Assembly (NCBI RefSeq): GCF_036174265.1
Contig: NZ_CP108055.1
Coordinates: 1,736,001 to 1,800,000 of the forward strand
DNA: 64,000 nucleotides
Source: Streptomyces sp. NBC_00285
Lineage (GTDB): Bacteria > Actinomycetota > Actinomycetes > Streptomycetales > Streptomycetaceae
Direction: 5' to 3'
Shown: positions 1-10,851 of the stretch, piece by piece
How positions within the stretch are numbered: the first letter of the stretch is position 1
Layout: each line of letters begins with the position of its first letter
Program-made: the position numbers and the translations under genes
The notes under the pieces: model-generated
Database searches by the model: none
Told to the model about the DNA's origin: nothing
Seen by the model: the letters and a program-made list of their open reading frames with translations, nothing else

Positions 1-497
1 AAGGCGGTGAAGAGCGGGTTGGTGGCCGGGCCGCGCTCCAGGACGAGGGGGCCGTCGTGGCCGCGGAACTCGTCGTCGGGGTCGGCCGCGAGACAGTTCT
101 CCATGCGCTTGAAGTACGGCAGACAGTGCGCGTAGTCCCAGGTGTCCATGCCGGGATCGGCGGCCCAGCGCTCGTAGTCCAGGGGGTTGCCGCGCTGGAA
201 GATCATGCCGTTGATGCTGCTGGAGCCGCCCAGTACCTTGCCGCGGGCGTGGTAGACGCGCCGGCCGCCCATGTGGGGCTCGGGCTCGGACTCGTACTTC
301 CAGTCGTAGAAGCGGCTGCCGATCGGGTAGGTCAGCGCCGCGGGCATGTGGATGAACACGTCCCACGGGTAGTCGGGCCGGCCGGCCTCCAGGACCAGCA
401 CCCGGTTGCCCGGGTCTGCGGAGAGCCGGTTGGCCAGTGCGCTGCCGGCTGATCCACCACCGACGATGACGAAGTCGTACTGCTGCTGAGGAGCCAT
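1..497 (-). CDS. betA: GMC-family choline dehydrogenase-like oxidoreductase, N-terminal part (cut by the window edge)
   Basis: Only the first 165 codons lie in the window. The N-terminus has the FAD-binding Rossmann motif [15 protein letters not shown] directly after the start, and near residue 90 the GMC signature [13 protein letters not shown], which is typical of choline/alcohol dehydrogenases. The family oxidises choline to betaine aldehyde with FAD. The ATG at 497 is preceded by a GACGAGG ribosome-binding site. It is divergent from the IclR gene at 653, and the Rieske demethylase genes on the same strand further right fit a choline/betaine catabolic locus. Substrate specificity cannot be read from this fragment; another GMC alcohol oxidase is the alternative. 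Confidence 0.85.
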   Translation of the reverse strand, partial: MAPQQQYDFVIVGGGSAGSALANRLSADPGNRVLVLEAGRPDYPWDVFIHMPAALTYPIGSRFYDWKYESEPEPHMGGRRVYHARGKVLGGSSSINGMIFQRGNPLDYERWAADPGMDTWDYAHCLPYFKRMENCLAADPDDEFRGHDGPLVLERGPATNPLFTA

Positions 498-564
498 GAT
501 GCCTCGTCTCGCTCGCGCCGTAGATATGCGCGCATGTTAGTACGGGTAGCGCTATACGCACCAG

Positions 565-581
565 GTTGCGAGGCGCGCAAC
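565..581. promoter_or_regulatory. Inverted repeat GTTGC-N7-GCAAC, candidate IclR operator (site 1)
   Basis: GTTGCG-AGGCG-CGCAAC is a perfect 17-bp inverted repeat in the divergent promoter region, about 70 nt from both the GMC dehydrogenase start and the iclR start. The same GTTGC-N7-GCAAC spacing recurs at 645-661 and 4340-4356 and, with one change, at 4256-4272. Assignment to the IclR protein encoded next door is inference. Confidence 0.55.
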
Positions 582-642
582 TTGCGCGACATATGCACCA
601 GGTCTGCGAAACATCTCCGCGCCCTGTTGTTTACCCCCCGTA

Positions 643-663
643 TAGTTGCGTTGTGAGCAACTA
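643..663. promoter_or_regulatory. Inverted repeat across the iclR start codon, candidate operator (site 2)
   Basis: TAGTTGC-N7-GCAACTA has perfect 7-bp arms and spans the GTG start of iclR at 653. Its core has the same GTTGC-N7-GCAAC layout as site 1. A site on the start codon fits autorepression. Confidence 0.5.
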
Positions 664-1456
664 CAACCCGGATAACGAAACGACAGGGTCGTCGAGCGGC
701 GGGGTGCAGTCCGTCGACCGGGCCATTCACGTACTGGAGATCCTCGCCCGGCGCGGCGAGGCGGGGGTCAGCGAGGTGGCCGCCGAGATCGACGTTCACA
801 AGTCCACGGCGTTCCGCCTGCTCGGTGCCCTGGAGGCACGCGGTCTGGTCGAACAGGCGGGTGAGCGGGGCAAGTACCGCCTCGGCTTCGGCATCGTGCG
901 CCTGGCCGGCGCGGTCACCGGACGCATCGACATCACCCAGCAGAGCCGCCCGGTCTGCGAGCGTCTGGCCGAGGAGATCGGCGAGACCGTGAACCTCGCC
1001 GTGATGCAGGAGCACTATGCGATCAACCTCTACCAGGTGCGCGGCCCGGGGGCCGTCACCGCGCACAACTGGGTCGGCCAGCTGACCCCGTTGCACGCCA
1101 CCTCCAGCGGGAAGATCCTGCTGGCCCACATGCCCGTCAAGGACCGCACCGCGCTGCTGACCGAGACCGGTCTGAAGAAGATGACCCCGCGCACGCTGAC
1201 CGCGAAGACGAAGCTGGAGAAGAGCCTCGCCGACGCCCGGGAACGCGGCTACTCCTGGACCCTGGAGGAGCTGGAGGTGGGTCTGCACGCCATGGCGGCG
1301 CCGGTCCGCGACCGCGACGGCGACGTCATCGCGGCCCTCAGCGCCTCCGGTCCCGCGTACCGGCTCACCGAGGACCGTATGCACGCACTCGCGCCGGTGC
1401 TGGTCAAGGGCGCGGAGGAGATCAGTCACCGTATGGGCTACCTGGGCCTGGACTGA
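653..1456 (+). CDS. IclR-family transcriptional regulator
   Basis: 267 residues, the usual IclR length. An N-terminal winged helix-turn-helix (about residues 18-80, including VQSVDRAIHVLEIL and DVHKSTAFRLLGAL) is followed by the effector-binding domain (motifs ETVNLAVMQ, LHATSSGKILLA and a C-terminal SGPAYRLTED). IclR proteins usually control adjacent catabolic genes in response to a small carbon compound. The GTG at 653 is chosen because the conserved IclR N-terminus begins about 15 residues later, and an inverted repeat spans this start. It lies between a choline-dehydrogenase-like gene and the Rieske demethylase genes and is their likely regulator. The effector is unknown; choline or glycine betaine is a guess from context. 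Confidence 0.92.
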   Translation: MSNYNPDNETTGSSSGGVQSVDRAIHVLEILARRGEAGVSEVAAEIDVHKSTAFRLLGALEARGLVEQAGERGKYRLGFGIVRLAGAVTGRIDITQQSRPVCERLAEEIGETVNLAVMQEHYAINLYQVRGPGAVTAHNWVGQLTPLHATSSGKILLAHMPVKDRTALLTETGLKKMTPRTLTAKTKLEKSLADARERGYSWTLEELEVGLHAMAAPVRDRDGDVIAALSASGPAYRLTEDRMHALAPVLVKGAEEISHRMGYLGLD

Positions 1457-1466
1457 GCCCTCGTCG

Positions 1467-2597
1467 TCATCCGGGCTGAGCCCCCAGCCGGGCCTGGACC
1501 CAGTGGTGGAACTCGCCGATGTGGTGCTCGCTGGGCACCAGGACGCCGCCCTTGGCATACAGGCGTGAGCTCATCCCGGGCTGGGTGCGCTCGCACGCGT
1601 CGAAGTCCTGCCGGTTCACCCGGTCGAAGAGCTCCACCGACCGGCTGACGTCCTTTCCGCTGTCGACGACGTGCTTGAGGTAGAGCCAGTCGCACTCGAC
1701 GATCGTGCGGTCCGCGGCGACCGGGTACATCCGGTGGAAGATCACATGGTCGGGCACCAGATTGACGAACACCTGCGGCCGCACGGTGATCGCGTAGTAG
1801 CGGCGGTCCTGGTCGTCGGAGACCCCGGGGATGCGGTCGAGGCCCTCGGAGCCGTCGACGGTGAACCCCTTGATGTCCTCACCGAACTCGGCACCGTGGC
1901 CCACGTAGTACTGCGCCGCGTACCCGTCGGCGAACTCCGGCAGCACCTCGGTCAGTTCGGGATGGATCGTCGCGCAGTGATAGCACTCCATGAAGTTCTC
2001 GACGATCAGCTTCCAGTTCGCCTTCACGTCATAGACGATCCGCCGTCCGACCTCCAGGCTCCCGATGTCGTACCGGTCGACGGATTCCACGTCCCCGAGC
2101 CGGCCCACCACGTCCGCGACCACCGAGTCCTCGAAGGAGGGCGGGTTCTCCGCGAGGCACACCCACACATAACCCAGCCACTCGCGCACGGCCACGGGCG
2201 CCAGCCCGTACTCGGTACGCCCCACGTCCGGCATCTTCGTCAGGTTCGGCGCGGCGACCAGCTTGCCCGTCAGGTCGTACGTCCACGCGTGATACGGACA
2301 CTGGAAAGCCCGCTTCACCTCACCGGACTCCTCGGTGCACAGCCTCGCCCCGCGATGCCGGCAGACATTGAAGTACGCACGCACCGACTGATCCCGCGCG
2401 CGCGTGATCAGGATGCTCTCCCGCCCCACCTCCACCGTCCTGAAGGAACCGGGCCTGGGCAGATCGGAGGCCCGGACGGCACAGAACCACATCGCCTCGA
2501 AGATGCGCTCCTGCTCCAGGGCGAAGACCCCGGCATCCGTGTAGGAAGCGCCGGGGAGGGTGGCGATCAGGCTGTCCGGCAGGCTGGTCGAGGTCAC
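1467..2597 (-). CDS. gbcA: Rieske-type ring-hydroxylating oxygenase, alpha subunit; probable glycine betaine (quaternary amine) N-demethylase
   Basis: 376 residues from the GTG at 2597, which follows a GAGGAG site; an upstream GTG at 2636 is possible. The Rieske [2Fe-2S] motif is C79-R-H81 and C100-P-Y-H103. The catalytic domain carries the mononuclear-iron motif ENFMECYHCATIHPEL near residue 200. In GbcA-type enzymes this architecture oxidatively removes an N-methyl group from glycine betaine, giving dimethylglycine and formaldehyde. The adjoining reductase, ferredoxin, choline-dehydrogenase-like gene and formaldehyde dehydrogenase support that reading. Stachydrine or carnitine as substrate remains possible, because the fold is shared. 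It is the most distal gene of the leftward group. Confidence 0.82.
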   Translation of the reverse strand: MTSTSLPDSLIATLPGASYTDAGVFALEQERIFEAMWFCAVRASDLPRPGSFRTVEVGRESILITRARDQSVRAYFNVCRHRGARLCTEESGEVKRAFQCPYHAWTYDLTGKLVAAPNLTKMPDVGRTEYGLAPVAVREWLGYVWVCLAENPPSFEDSVVADVVGRLGDVESVDRYDIGSLEVGRRIVYDVKANWKLIVENFMECYHCATIHPELTEVLPEFADGYAAQYYVGHGAEFGEDIKGFTVDGSEGLDRIPGVSDDQDRRYYAITVRPQVFVNLVPDHVIFHRMYPVAADRTIVECDWLYLKHVVDSGKDVSRSVELFDRVNRQDFDACERTQPGMSSRLYAKGGVLVPSEHHIGEFHHWVQARLGAQPG

Positions 2598-2623
2598 AGG
2601 GCACTCCTCGGGGGACGTCGGGG

Positions 2624-2662
2624 ACCGGTGATGCACGCCTTCGTGTACCGGTGATGCACGCC
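2624..2662. repeat. 16-bp direct repeat upstream of the Rieske oxygenase gene
   Basis: ACCGGTGATGCACGCC occurs twice, at 2624-2639 and 2647-2662, separated by 7 bp. The pair lies 27 nt upstream of the preferred GTG start. The 23-bp period is close to two helical turns, which would suit an activator pair, but a simple local duplication is equally possible. Confidence 0.45.
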
Positions 2663-2708
2663 GGGAAGAGCGGTCGGCGTTCTGAGCGGAGCGGCAGCGG
2701 CTGTGTTG

Positions 2709-3869
2709 TCAGGCCGCGGCGGCGAGCTGCTTGCGCCAGCGCGTGAACAACCGCGGCTGGTTCATCCCGAGCACGGCGACCGGATGCCCGGAACGCCGGT
2801 AGACGGCCAGGACGTTGTGGTCGTCCCGGGCACCTTCCTCGATCGTCACACTGTCGGCGCCGGCCGCGTGACCGGCGAACTGGATCTTCACGCCGTACTG
2901 GTCCGACCAGAAGTACGGCGGCCTCGGCGCACCCGGTTCCACCGCGCCGCCCGCCAGCAGCGCGGTCACGGCAGCGTCGGGCCGCTCCCGCGCGCCGGTC
3001 CAGTGCTCGACGCGGCGGTGCAGGCCCGCGCGCGGGTCGTACCAGGAGGCGCAGTCGCCGACCGCGACCACACCGGCCAGGCTGGTGCGGCCGTCGGCGC
3101 CGCAAGTGACTCCGTCGGCGAGGGCGATGCCGGATCCCGCGAGCCACTCGACGCACGGTCGGGCGCCGACCCCCACGACCACGATGTCGGCGGGGATGCT
3201 CCGGCCGTCCTCCAGCAGGACGGCGTCGACGCGGCTCCGGCCGCTCAGCCCCTTGACGCCCACACCGCACAACAGCCGTACGCCGTGGTCCGTGTGGAGG
3301 GCGGAGACGATCCCGCCCATGGTCTCGCCGAGCGGTCCGGCCAGGGGGGTCGGGGCCGCCTCCACGACGGTCACGTCGAGCCCGAGGGCGTACGCGGTGG
3401 AGGCGACCTCGGCGCCGATGAAGCCGCCGCCGATCACCACCAGCCGTCCCCCCAGGGCCAGTTCGTCCCGCAGGGCGCGGGCGTCGTCCAGGGTGCGCAG
3501 GGTGTGCACCCCGGTCAGACCGTCGGTGCCCGGCAGAGTCCGGGCGGCGGCGCCGGTCGCGATGACGACGCCGTCCGCCCGGACCTCGCTGCCGTCGGCA
3601 AGCCGTACGGCGCGCTGCGGGCCGTCGAGGCCGACGGCGCGGACGCCGAGCAGCCACTGCACCCGCAGGTCCTCGCCGTCCGGCTCCAGCGCGAGATCGG
3701 CCTCGGCCAGGGAGCCGGACAGGAACTCCTTCGACAACGGGGGCCTGTCGTACGGGCGGTGGAGTTCGTCACCGATGACGACGAGCCGTCCGTCGTAGCC
3801 CTGCTTGCGCAGCGAGCGCGCCGCCGAGAGACCGGCCAGCGAGGCGCCGACCACGGCCACGGTCCTCAC
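2709..3869 (-). CDS. NAD(P)H:ferredoxin oxidoreductase, FAD-dependent (BphA4-like reductase)
   Basis: 386 residues. The N-terminal FAD motif is VAVVGASLAGLSAARSL, a second dinucleotide motif VVIGGGFIGAEVAS lies near residue 145, and the FAD-ribityl motif GVVAVGDCA is near residue 260. The C-terminal domain (PYFWSDQYGVKIQ) is that of reductases serving Rieske oxygenases. It probably passes electrons from NAD(P)H through the neighbouring ferredoxin to the oxygenase. The GTG start at 3869 overlaps the stop of the ferredoxin gene by 4 bp (GTGA), which indicates translational coupling. The GASLAG variant of the first glycine motif is normal for this subfamily. Confidence 0.9.
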   Translation of the reverse strand: MRTVAVVGASLAGLSAARSLRKQGYDGRLVVIGDELHRPYDRPPLSKEFLSGSLAEADLALEPDGEDLRVQWLLGVRAVGLDGPQRAVRLADGSEVRADGVVIATGAAARTLPGTDGLTGVHTLRTLDDARALRDELALGGRLVVIGGGFIGAEVASTAYALGLDVTVVEAAPTPLAGPLGETMGGIVSALHTDHGVRLLCGVGVKGLSGRSRVDAVLLEDGRSIPADIVVVGVGARPCVEWLAGSGIALADGVTCGADGRTSLAGVVAVGDCASWYDPRAGLHRRVEHWTGARERPDAAVTALLAGGAVEPGAPRPPYFWSDQYGVKIQFAGHAAGADSVTIEEGARDDHNVLAVYRRSGHPVAVLGMNQPRLFTRWRKQLAAAA

Positions 3870-4228
3870 GCGGGGCCCCCGGCGAGGCGGGCCGCCACGC
3901 AGGGCGGCAGGTTGGGCGCGTCCGTGGACAGCTGGACGTAGATCATGCCGTCCTCGACGTGGACCGCGTGCGTGCGGACCGGCCGCTTGGCCGGCGGGGC
4001 GTCGACGGCACCCGTCCGCAGGTCGAACTTCGAGGCGTGCAGCGGGCATTCGACCTCGCAGCCCTCCAGCCAGCCGTCGGCGAGCGAGGCGTCCTGATGG
4101 GTGCAGGTGTCGTCGATGGCGAAGACCTCGCCGTCGTCGGTGTGGAACACCGAGACCGGCGGGTCGATGTCGAGCCGGTAGGCCTCGCCTCGGGGAAGAT
4201 CCACGAGACGGCACGCGGGAATCATCAT
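3866..4228 (-). CDS. Rieske [2Fe-2S] ferredoxin component
   Basis: 120 residues. The Rieske motif pair CTHQDAS and CPLHASKFD supplies two Cys and two His ligands. Small soluble Rieske ferredoxins shuttle electrons from the flavin reductase to the oxygenase. An ATG at 4228 lies behind a GAGGTG site; a second ATG one codon later is equally possible. The stop overlaps the start of the reductase gene by 4 bp. Two inverted repeats of the GTTGC-N7-GCAAC type lie 28-130 nt upstream, so this is probably the promoter-proximal gene of the leftward operon. Confidence 0.9.
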   Translation of the reverse strand: MMIPACRLVDLPRGEAYRLDIDPPVSVFHTDDGEVFAIDDTCTHQDASLADGWLEGCEVECPLHASKFDLRTGAVDAPPAKRPVRTHAVHVEDGMIYVQLSTDAPNLPPCVAARLAGGPA

Positions 4229-4255
4229 GACACCTCGGTGCGTATAGCGGAACGG

Positions 4256-4272
4256 ATTGCGGTGAACGCAAC
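4256..4272. promoter_or_regulatory. Inverted repeat ATTGC-N7-GCAAC, candidate operator (site 3)
   Basis: One base different from the GTTGC-N7-GCAAC form, with the same 7-bp spacer. It is 28 nt upstream of the Rieske ferredoxin start, a position expected for a repressor site. Confidence 0.45.
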
Positions 4273-4339
4273 GTCAGTTTGAGGGCGCCCGCAAACCCTT
4301 GTCAAGGCGTCCAGAGGTCGGACACACCCTTGACTTCAT

Positions 4340-4356
4340 GTTGCAGCTGGCGCAAC
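4340..4356. promoter_or_regulatory. Inverted repeat GTTGC-N7-GCAAC, candidate operator (site 4)
   Basis: A perfect match to the form seen at 565-581 and 645-661, located between mscR and the ferredoxin gene about 112 nt upstream of the ferredoxin start. Centre-to-centre distance from site 3 is 84 bp, eight helical turns, which would place both on one face of the DNA. Confidence 0.5.
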
Positions 4357-4389
4357 TCACTGCACAGTAATCAACAACTCGGTTCGCCG

Positions 4390-5475
4390 TCACAGCACCA
4401 CGACGGACCGCAGCACCTCACCGCGGTGCATCTTCTCGAACGCCTTCTCCACGTCGTCGAGGCCGATGGTCTCGGAGACGAAGGCGTCCAGGTCGAAGCG
4501 GCCGCCCAGGTACAGATCGATGAGGGCCGGGAAGTCGCGCGAGGGCAGGCAGTCGCCGTACCAGCTGGACTTCAGCGCGCCACCGCGCCCGAAGACGTCG
4601 AGCAGCGGCAGCTCCAGCTTCATCTCCGGGGTCGGCACACCGACCAGAACGACGGTGCCGGCCAGGTCCCGGGCGTAGAACGCCTGCCGGTACGTCTCGG
4701 GGCGGCCGACCGCCTCGACGACCACGTCGGCACCGAAACCGCCGGTCAGTTCGCGGATCGCCGCCACGGGGTCGTTCTCCCGCGAGTCGACGGTGTGGGT
4801 GGCGCCCATCCCCATGGCCCGCTCCAGCTTGCGCGGGTCCACGTCGACGGCGATGACCTTGGTCGCGCCGGCCAGCCTCGCCCCCGCGACGGCGGCCATG
4901 CCGACCCCGCCGCAGCCGATGACGGCGACGGAGTCCCCGCGGCCGACGGCTCCGGTGTTCACGGCCGCGCCGAAGCCCGCCATGACACCGCAGCCGAGCA
5001 GTCCGGCGGCCGTCGCGGGGGCGGCCGGGTCCACCTTGGTGCACTGGCCCGCGGCCACCAGGGTCTTCTCCGCGAAGGCGCCGATGCCGAGGGCGGGCGC
5101 GAGCGGGGTGCCGTCGAGCAGGGTCATCCGCTGGGTCGCGTTGTGCGTGGCGAAGCAGTACCAGGGCCTGCCCTTGGCGCACGCCCGGCACGTGCCGCAG
5201 ACCGCACGCCAGTTGAGGATGACGAAGTCACCGGGCTCCAGTGCGGTGACGCCCTCTCCGACGGCTTCGACACGTCCCGCCGCCTCGTGCCCCAGCAGGA
5301 AGGGGAAGTCGTCGCTGATGCCGCCCTCGCGGTAGTGGAGATCGGTGTGGCAGACACCGCACGCCTCGACCTTCACCAGCGCCTCGCCGGGTCCCGGGTC
5401 GGGGACGACGATCGTCTCGACGGAGACGGGGGCGCCCTTCGCCCGGGCGACGACAGCACGAACCTCATGAGCCAT
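4390..5475 (-). CDS. mscR: S-(hydroxymethyl)mycothiol dehydrogenase (mycothiol-dependent formaldehyde dehydrogenase)
   Basis: 361 residues, a zinc-dependent medium-chain dehydrogenase. The catalytic zinc site [14 protein letters not shown] and GHEAAGRVE lie in the first 75 residues. A structural zinc cluster [15 protein letters not shown] follows, and the NAD-binding motif VIGCGGVG is near residue 185. The stretches [15 protein letters not shown] and [14 protein letters not shown] agree closely with mycobacterial MscR as I remember it. MscR oxidises the adduct of formaldehyde and mycothiol to formate level. The neighbouring Rieske demethylase would generate formaldehyde, so this gene is probably its detoxification step. 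ATG at 5475. Confidence 0.92.
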   Translation of the reverse strand: MAHEVRAVVARAKGAPVSVETIVVPDPGPGEALVKVEACGVCHTDLHYREGGISDDFPFLLGHEAAGRVEAVGEGVTALEPGDFVILNWRAVCGTCRACAKGRPWYCFATHNATQRMTLLDGTPLAPALGIGAFAEKTLVAAGQCTKVDPAAPATAAGLLGCGVMAGFGAAVNTGAVGRGDSVAVIGCGGVGMAAVAGARLAGATKVIAVDVDPRKLERAMGMGATHTVDSRENDPVAAIRELTGGFGADVVVEAVGRPETYRQAFYARDLAGTVVLVGVPTPEMKLELPLLDVFGRGGALKSSWYGDCLPSRDFPALIDLYLGGRFDLDAFVSETIGLDDVEKAFEKMHRGEVLRSVVVL

Positions 5476-5616
5476 GGGTTACTCCTCCGACAGGCCTGAT
5501 CGTTGCCTCATTCGATACAGGCATCACCATGCGCAACTGAGCATCGGGGAGGGGGCGCCCGGGGTCAAGAGGCCGGTGCCGGCCGGTGCCGCGCAGGGCG
5601 GCGGCGCTGCGCCGCG

Positions 5617-7995
<2,379 letters not shown>

Positions 7996-8172
7996 GGTGT
8001 CTCCATCTGTGGGGCCGGGCCGCCCTCGCGTCCTCGACGGCGTCCCCCGGCTCGGTCCGACCGGTTTCGACAGCTTCGAAGATTACGTCGACCTCGGCGC
8101 TACGGCGCAGCTCCTGACGTCACGCTAGCCACAGCCCCGAGCCGGCGCTTCTCGAATCCTGATCGGCCCGCC

Positions 8173-8775
8173 TCAGGCCCCCGCGTCCTGGACCAGCCCC
8201 GCGATGTGGGCGGTGACCGTGTCGAGGATGTCGTTCCACGCGGTCGCGTCGCCGAGGACGAGGTAGTTCAGGGTCAGCCCGTCAGTCATGGCCGCGAGAT
8301 AACGGGCCAGCACGGGGACGGGCACCCTCAGCCGCAGCTCCATGTCGCTGCGCAGCTGCTCGATCAGCTCGGCGTACGCCTCGCCGTACAGCTCGTACTG
8401 CCGCCTGGCGAGGTGCTCGAACCCGGGCTCGCGCAGGGCGTACTGGGTCAGCTCATAGGTGAGCATGTGCGCCTCGGGGTGCGCGCGGACGTGCTCCCAG
8501 TACGCCCGGAAACCCGCGGCGACGGTCTCCTCCAGGGTGTCCCTGGGGCGCAGCACCTCCCTGACCACGCTGACGGACTGGTCGGTGAGGGCGGTGATGA
8601 CGGCCTCGACGAGGGCCTGCTTGGAGTCGAAGCAGTAGTGGAAGACGCTGAGGGACACGCCTGCCTCGGCGGCGATGGACCGGGTCGTCGTCTTCGCGAC
8701 GCCGTCCCGGGCCATCGCCCTGATCGCCGCTTCCGTCAGCTGGCTGCGTCGCTGAGCCGACGGCATGCGTGCCAT
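8173..8775 (-). CDS. TetR-family transcriptional regulator
   Basis: 200 residues. The N-terminal helix-turn-helix is recognisable (ATTRSIAAEAGVSLSVFHYCF-type region, residues 30-55, with the TetR lead helix around LTEAAIRAMARDGVA). The all-alpha ligand-binding domain fills the rest. It lies 24 bp downstream of the secreted hydrolase gene and 177 bp upstream of the UvrA-like gene on the same strand, so it may belong to either unit. Regulators of this class next to UvrA2/DrrC genes often respond to the drug. I cannot identify the ligand. Confidence 0.88.
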   Translation of the reverse strand: MARMPSAQRRSQLTEAAIRAMARDGVAKTTTRSIAAEAGVSLSVFHYCFDSKQALVEAVITALTDQSVSVVREVLRPRDTLEETVAAGFRAYWEHVRAHPEAHMLTYELTQYALREPGFEHLARRQYELYGEAYAELIEQLRSDMELRLRVPVPVLARYLAAMTDGLTLNYLVLGDATAWNDILDTVTAHIAGLVQDAGA

Positions 8776-8799
8776 TCGTGTCCCCCCGCTGTCGAGAAA

Positions 8800-10851
8800 T
8801 CAGCCGCTGTGGACGCCCACCTCGTTGAGTGAGTATCCCCAGTCGGTGCCGCGGTCCAGACCGTGGACCCGGACGTAACGGGCCGGGGTGCCGGTGAACT
8901 TGGCCGTGTCGAGCCCGCCGTCACCGGAGGTGGTGGACCAGGCCGTGGTCCAGGTCGTGCCGTCCGTGGAGAGTTCGATCCGGTACGACTTCCCGTACGC
9001 CCGCTCCCAGTCGAGCGTGACCTTGGAGACCAGGTTGGTGGAGCCCAGGTCGACCTGCCACCACTGGTCGTCGCTCCAGTCACTGGCCCAGCGGCTGGAG
9101 TCGTCGCCGTCCACCGCCCGGCCGGGCTGGTAGCTGGTGAACGGGTTGGACTCGGACGAACTCGCCGTCGCCGTACGCCCGGCGGCGAGGTTCACCGACG
9201 CCTGGTGCCGTTCGGCCGATCCCCAGGTGTCGAGATAGGACTCGGCACCGCGGAACAGGTCGTCGACCACGCCCTGCCCGCCGACGAGCCGGATGTCCTC
9301 GATCCAGTCCGGGATCATGCCGACATGGGCGGCGCCGTCGGTGTTGAAGTCGAAGACGCGCTGGCCGCTCGTCTGCTTGTCGATCACGGAACCGCCGTCG
9401 ACGCTCTTGAAGGGGTACGTCACCTTGTTGGCGGCGGCTGCTCCGCGCGGCGCGGGGTGGTCGCCGATGCCGTTGAAGTCGGTGCCGTAGCCGTAGCCGA
9501 CGTTGTACTTGTCGCGCAGCGCGTCGGTGCGCTTGGCCTCGGTGGCGAAGTCCTGCGAGCCGTGCATGTACTGGGCGACGAAGCCGCCCAACGAGTAGAC
9601 GCGCTCGGTCCAGTTGAGGTCCATCCAGCTGTGCGAGGAGATCACGCCGGGGTAGTTAGCGGCCTCGAAGATGTCGAGGACCTGCCCGGTGGCCTTGACG
9701 CTCATGTGGTCGATCTCGAGCATCATCTTGCGTTTCATCATGCCGCGCGCGGCGTACTCGCCGAGGTCGGTGAGCCCGCGGACGTTGCACTGGGCGTTGT
9801 CGTCGTACGCCGGGACATCGGTGCCGGCCGGCAGGTCGCTCTCCGCCGCGCTGGCCGCCGTGCCGATGGGGTTGTCGTGCATCGCGGTCGTGCACTTCTC
9901 GGTCTTCCAGAAGGTGCCCGTGGACAGGAACTGCCCGACGTTGATGGCGGTTCCCAGGCCCCCCTCGTCGAAGCGGACGCCGCACAGGGCGTTGTCGAAC
10001 TTGTGGCACAGGAACATGGAGCGCACGCCCAGCGCGTACAGCTCGTCGAGCCCCTTGTCGATGTCCGCCTTGCTGCACTGCCCGGTGTCGAGGATCTGCT
10101 TGCAGCCGAACGGCTCGGAGGTCTCGACACCGAGGACGACCGCCAGCTTGCCCTGCTCGATCACCTGTCGGGCCTGCGCGCTGTCGGTGACGATCCGGAA
10201 CCAGCCCTTGCCGGTGCCGCCGTACATCTTGTCGATGAAGGCCTGGAGGTCGTAGGTCAGCTTGGCCTGCAGGCGGATCGAGGTCATCTCGTCACAACTG
10301 CGGTCCTTGAAGGGGTAGATGGAGCAGATCATGCCGTTGGTGACGAGGTCGTTGACGAGGACCCGCTGGCCGCCGCGCCAGGCCCGCTCCACCCAGGCGT
10401 AGTAGTCGGCCTGGTGGGTCATCGAGTCGTAGGCCGGCCAGTCCTTGAAGGTGGGCCAGCCGGTCGGGTCGTGCTTGCCGTCGCCGCCGTGGGTGATGTA
10501 GTCGAAGAGCGCGAGGGAGCCGTCCGGGTAGTGCTCGGGACAGTCCTTGAGCGCGTCGGCGACGCCGGACTCGGAGAACACCTTGCCGCAGATCAGCCGG
10601 CCGCCGAAGGCCTCGTTGGAGAACAGGTGGTTGTGCGCGTCGACGAACCCGCGTACCTCACCGGCCGAGTTGGTGCCGGTGAAGGGCGCTCCGGTGATGT
10701 TGATCTGGGCGTCGGGGGCGGGTCTGGCCGTCGGTGTCCACCAGTCGGTGGCCGCCGAGCTCGGCGTGGGGCCGAGGATGGCGGCCAGCACCAGGAAGAG
10801 CACGGAGACCACGGTGATGTTCTTGCGTGTGTGGCCGGATGGTCCGGTCAT
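8800..10851 (-). CDS. Secreted metal-dependent hydrolase (membrane-dipeptidase/amidohydrolase fold) with C-terminal F5/8 discoidin domain
   Basis: 683 residues with a Sec signal peptide (about 1-34). The catalytic part has the metal-binding motif DAHNHLFSN near residue 70. Downstream, LEIDHMSV and GVISSHSWMD resemble the metal-ligand segments of the M19 dipeptidase fold. The last 140 residues form a discoidin/CBM32 domain (SVNLAAGRTATAS at its start, YVRVHGLDR near its end), which usually binds carbohydrate on surfaces. ATG at 10851 with GAGGG about 10 nt upstream. The many cysteines in the catalytic part suit an exported protein. Substrate unknown: a dipeptide, a lactone or another amide are possible. 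Confidence 0.75.
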   Translation of the reverse strand: MTGPSGHTRKNITVVSVLFLVLAAILGPTPSSAATDWWTPTARPAPDAQINITGAPFTGTNSAGEVRGFVDAHNHLFSNEAFGGRLICGKVFSESGVADALKDCPEHYPDGSLALFDYITHGGDGKHDPTGWPTFKDWPAYDSMTHQADYYAWVERAWRGGQRVLVNDLVTNGMICSIYPFKDRSCDEMTSIRLQAKLTYDLQAFIDKMYGGTGKGWFRIVTDSAQARQVIEQGKLAVVLGVETSEPFGCKQILDTGQCSKADIDKGLDELYALGVRSMFLCHKFDNALCGVRFDEGGLGTAINVGQFLSTGTFWKTEKCTTAMHDNPIGTAASAAESDLPAGTDVPAYDDNAQCNVRGLTDLGEYAARGMMKRKMMLEIDHMSVKATGQVLDIFEAANYPGVISSHSWMDLNWTERVYSLGGFVAQYMHGSQDFATEAKRTDALRDKYNVGYGYGTDFNGIGDHPAPRGAAAANKVTYPFKSVDGGSVIDKQTSGQRVFDFNTDGAAHVGMIPDWIEDIRLVGGQGVVDDLFRGAESYLDTWGSAERHQASVNLAAGRTATASSSESNPFTSYQPGRAVDGDDSSRWASDWSDDQWWQVDLGSTNLVSKVTLDWERAYGKSYRIELSTDGTTWTTAWSTTSGDGGLDTAKFTGTPARYVRVHGLDRGTDWGYSLNEVGVHSG

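Noticed and set aside
5502..5537. GTTGC and GCAAC half-sites upstream of mscR
   Set aside because: Separated by 26 bp rather than 7, so not counted with the operator family.
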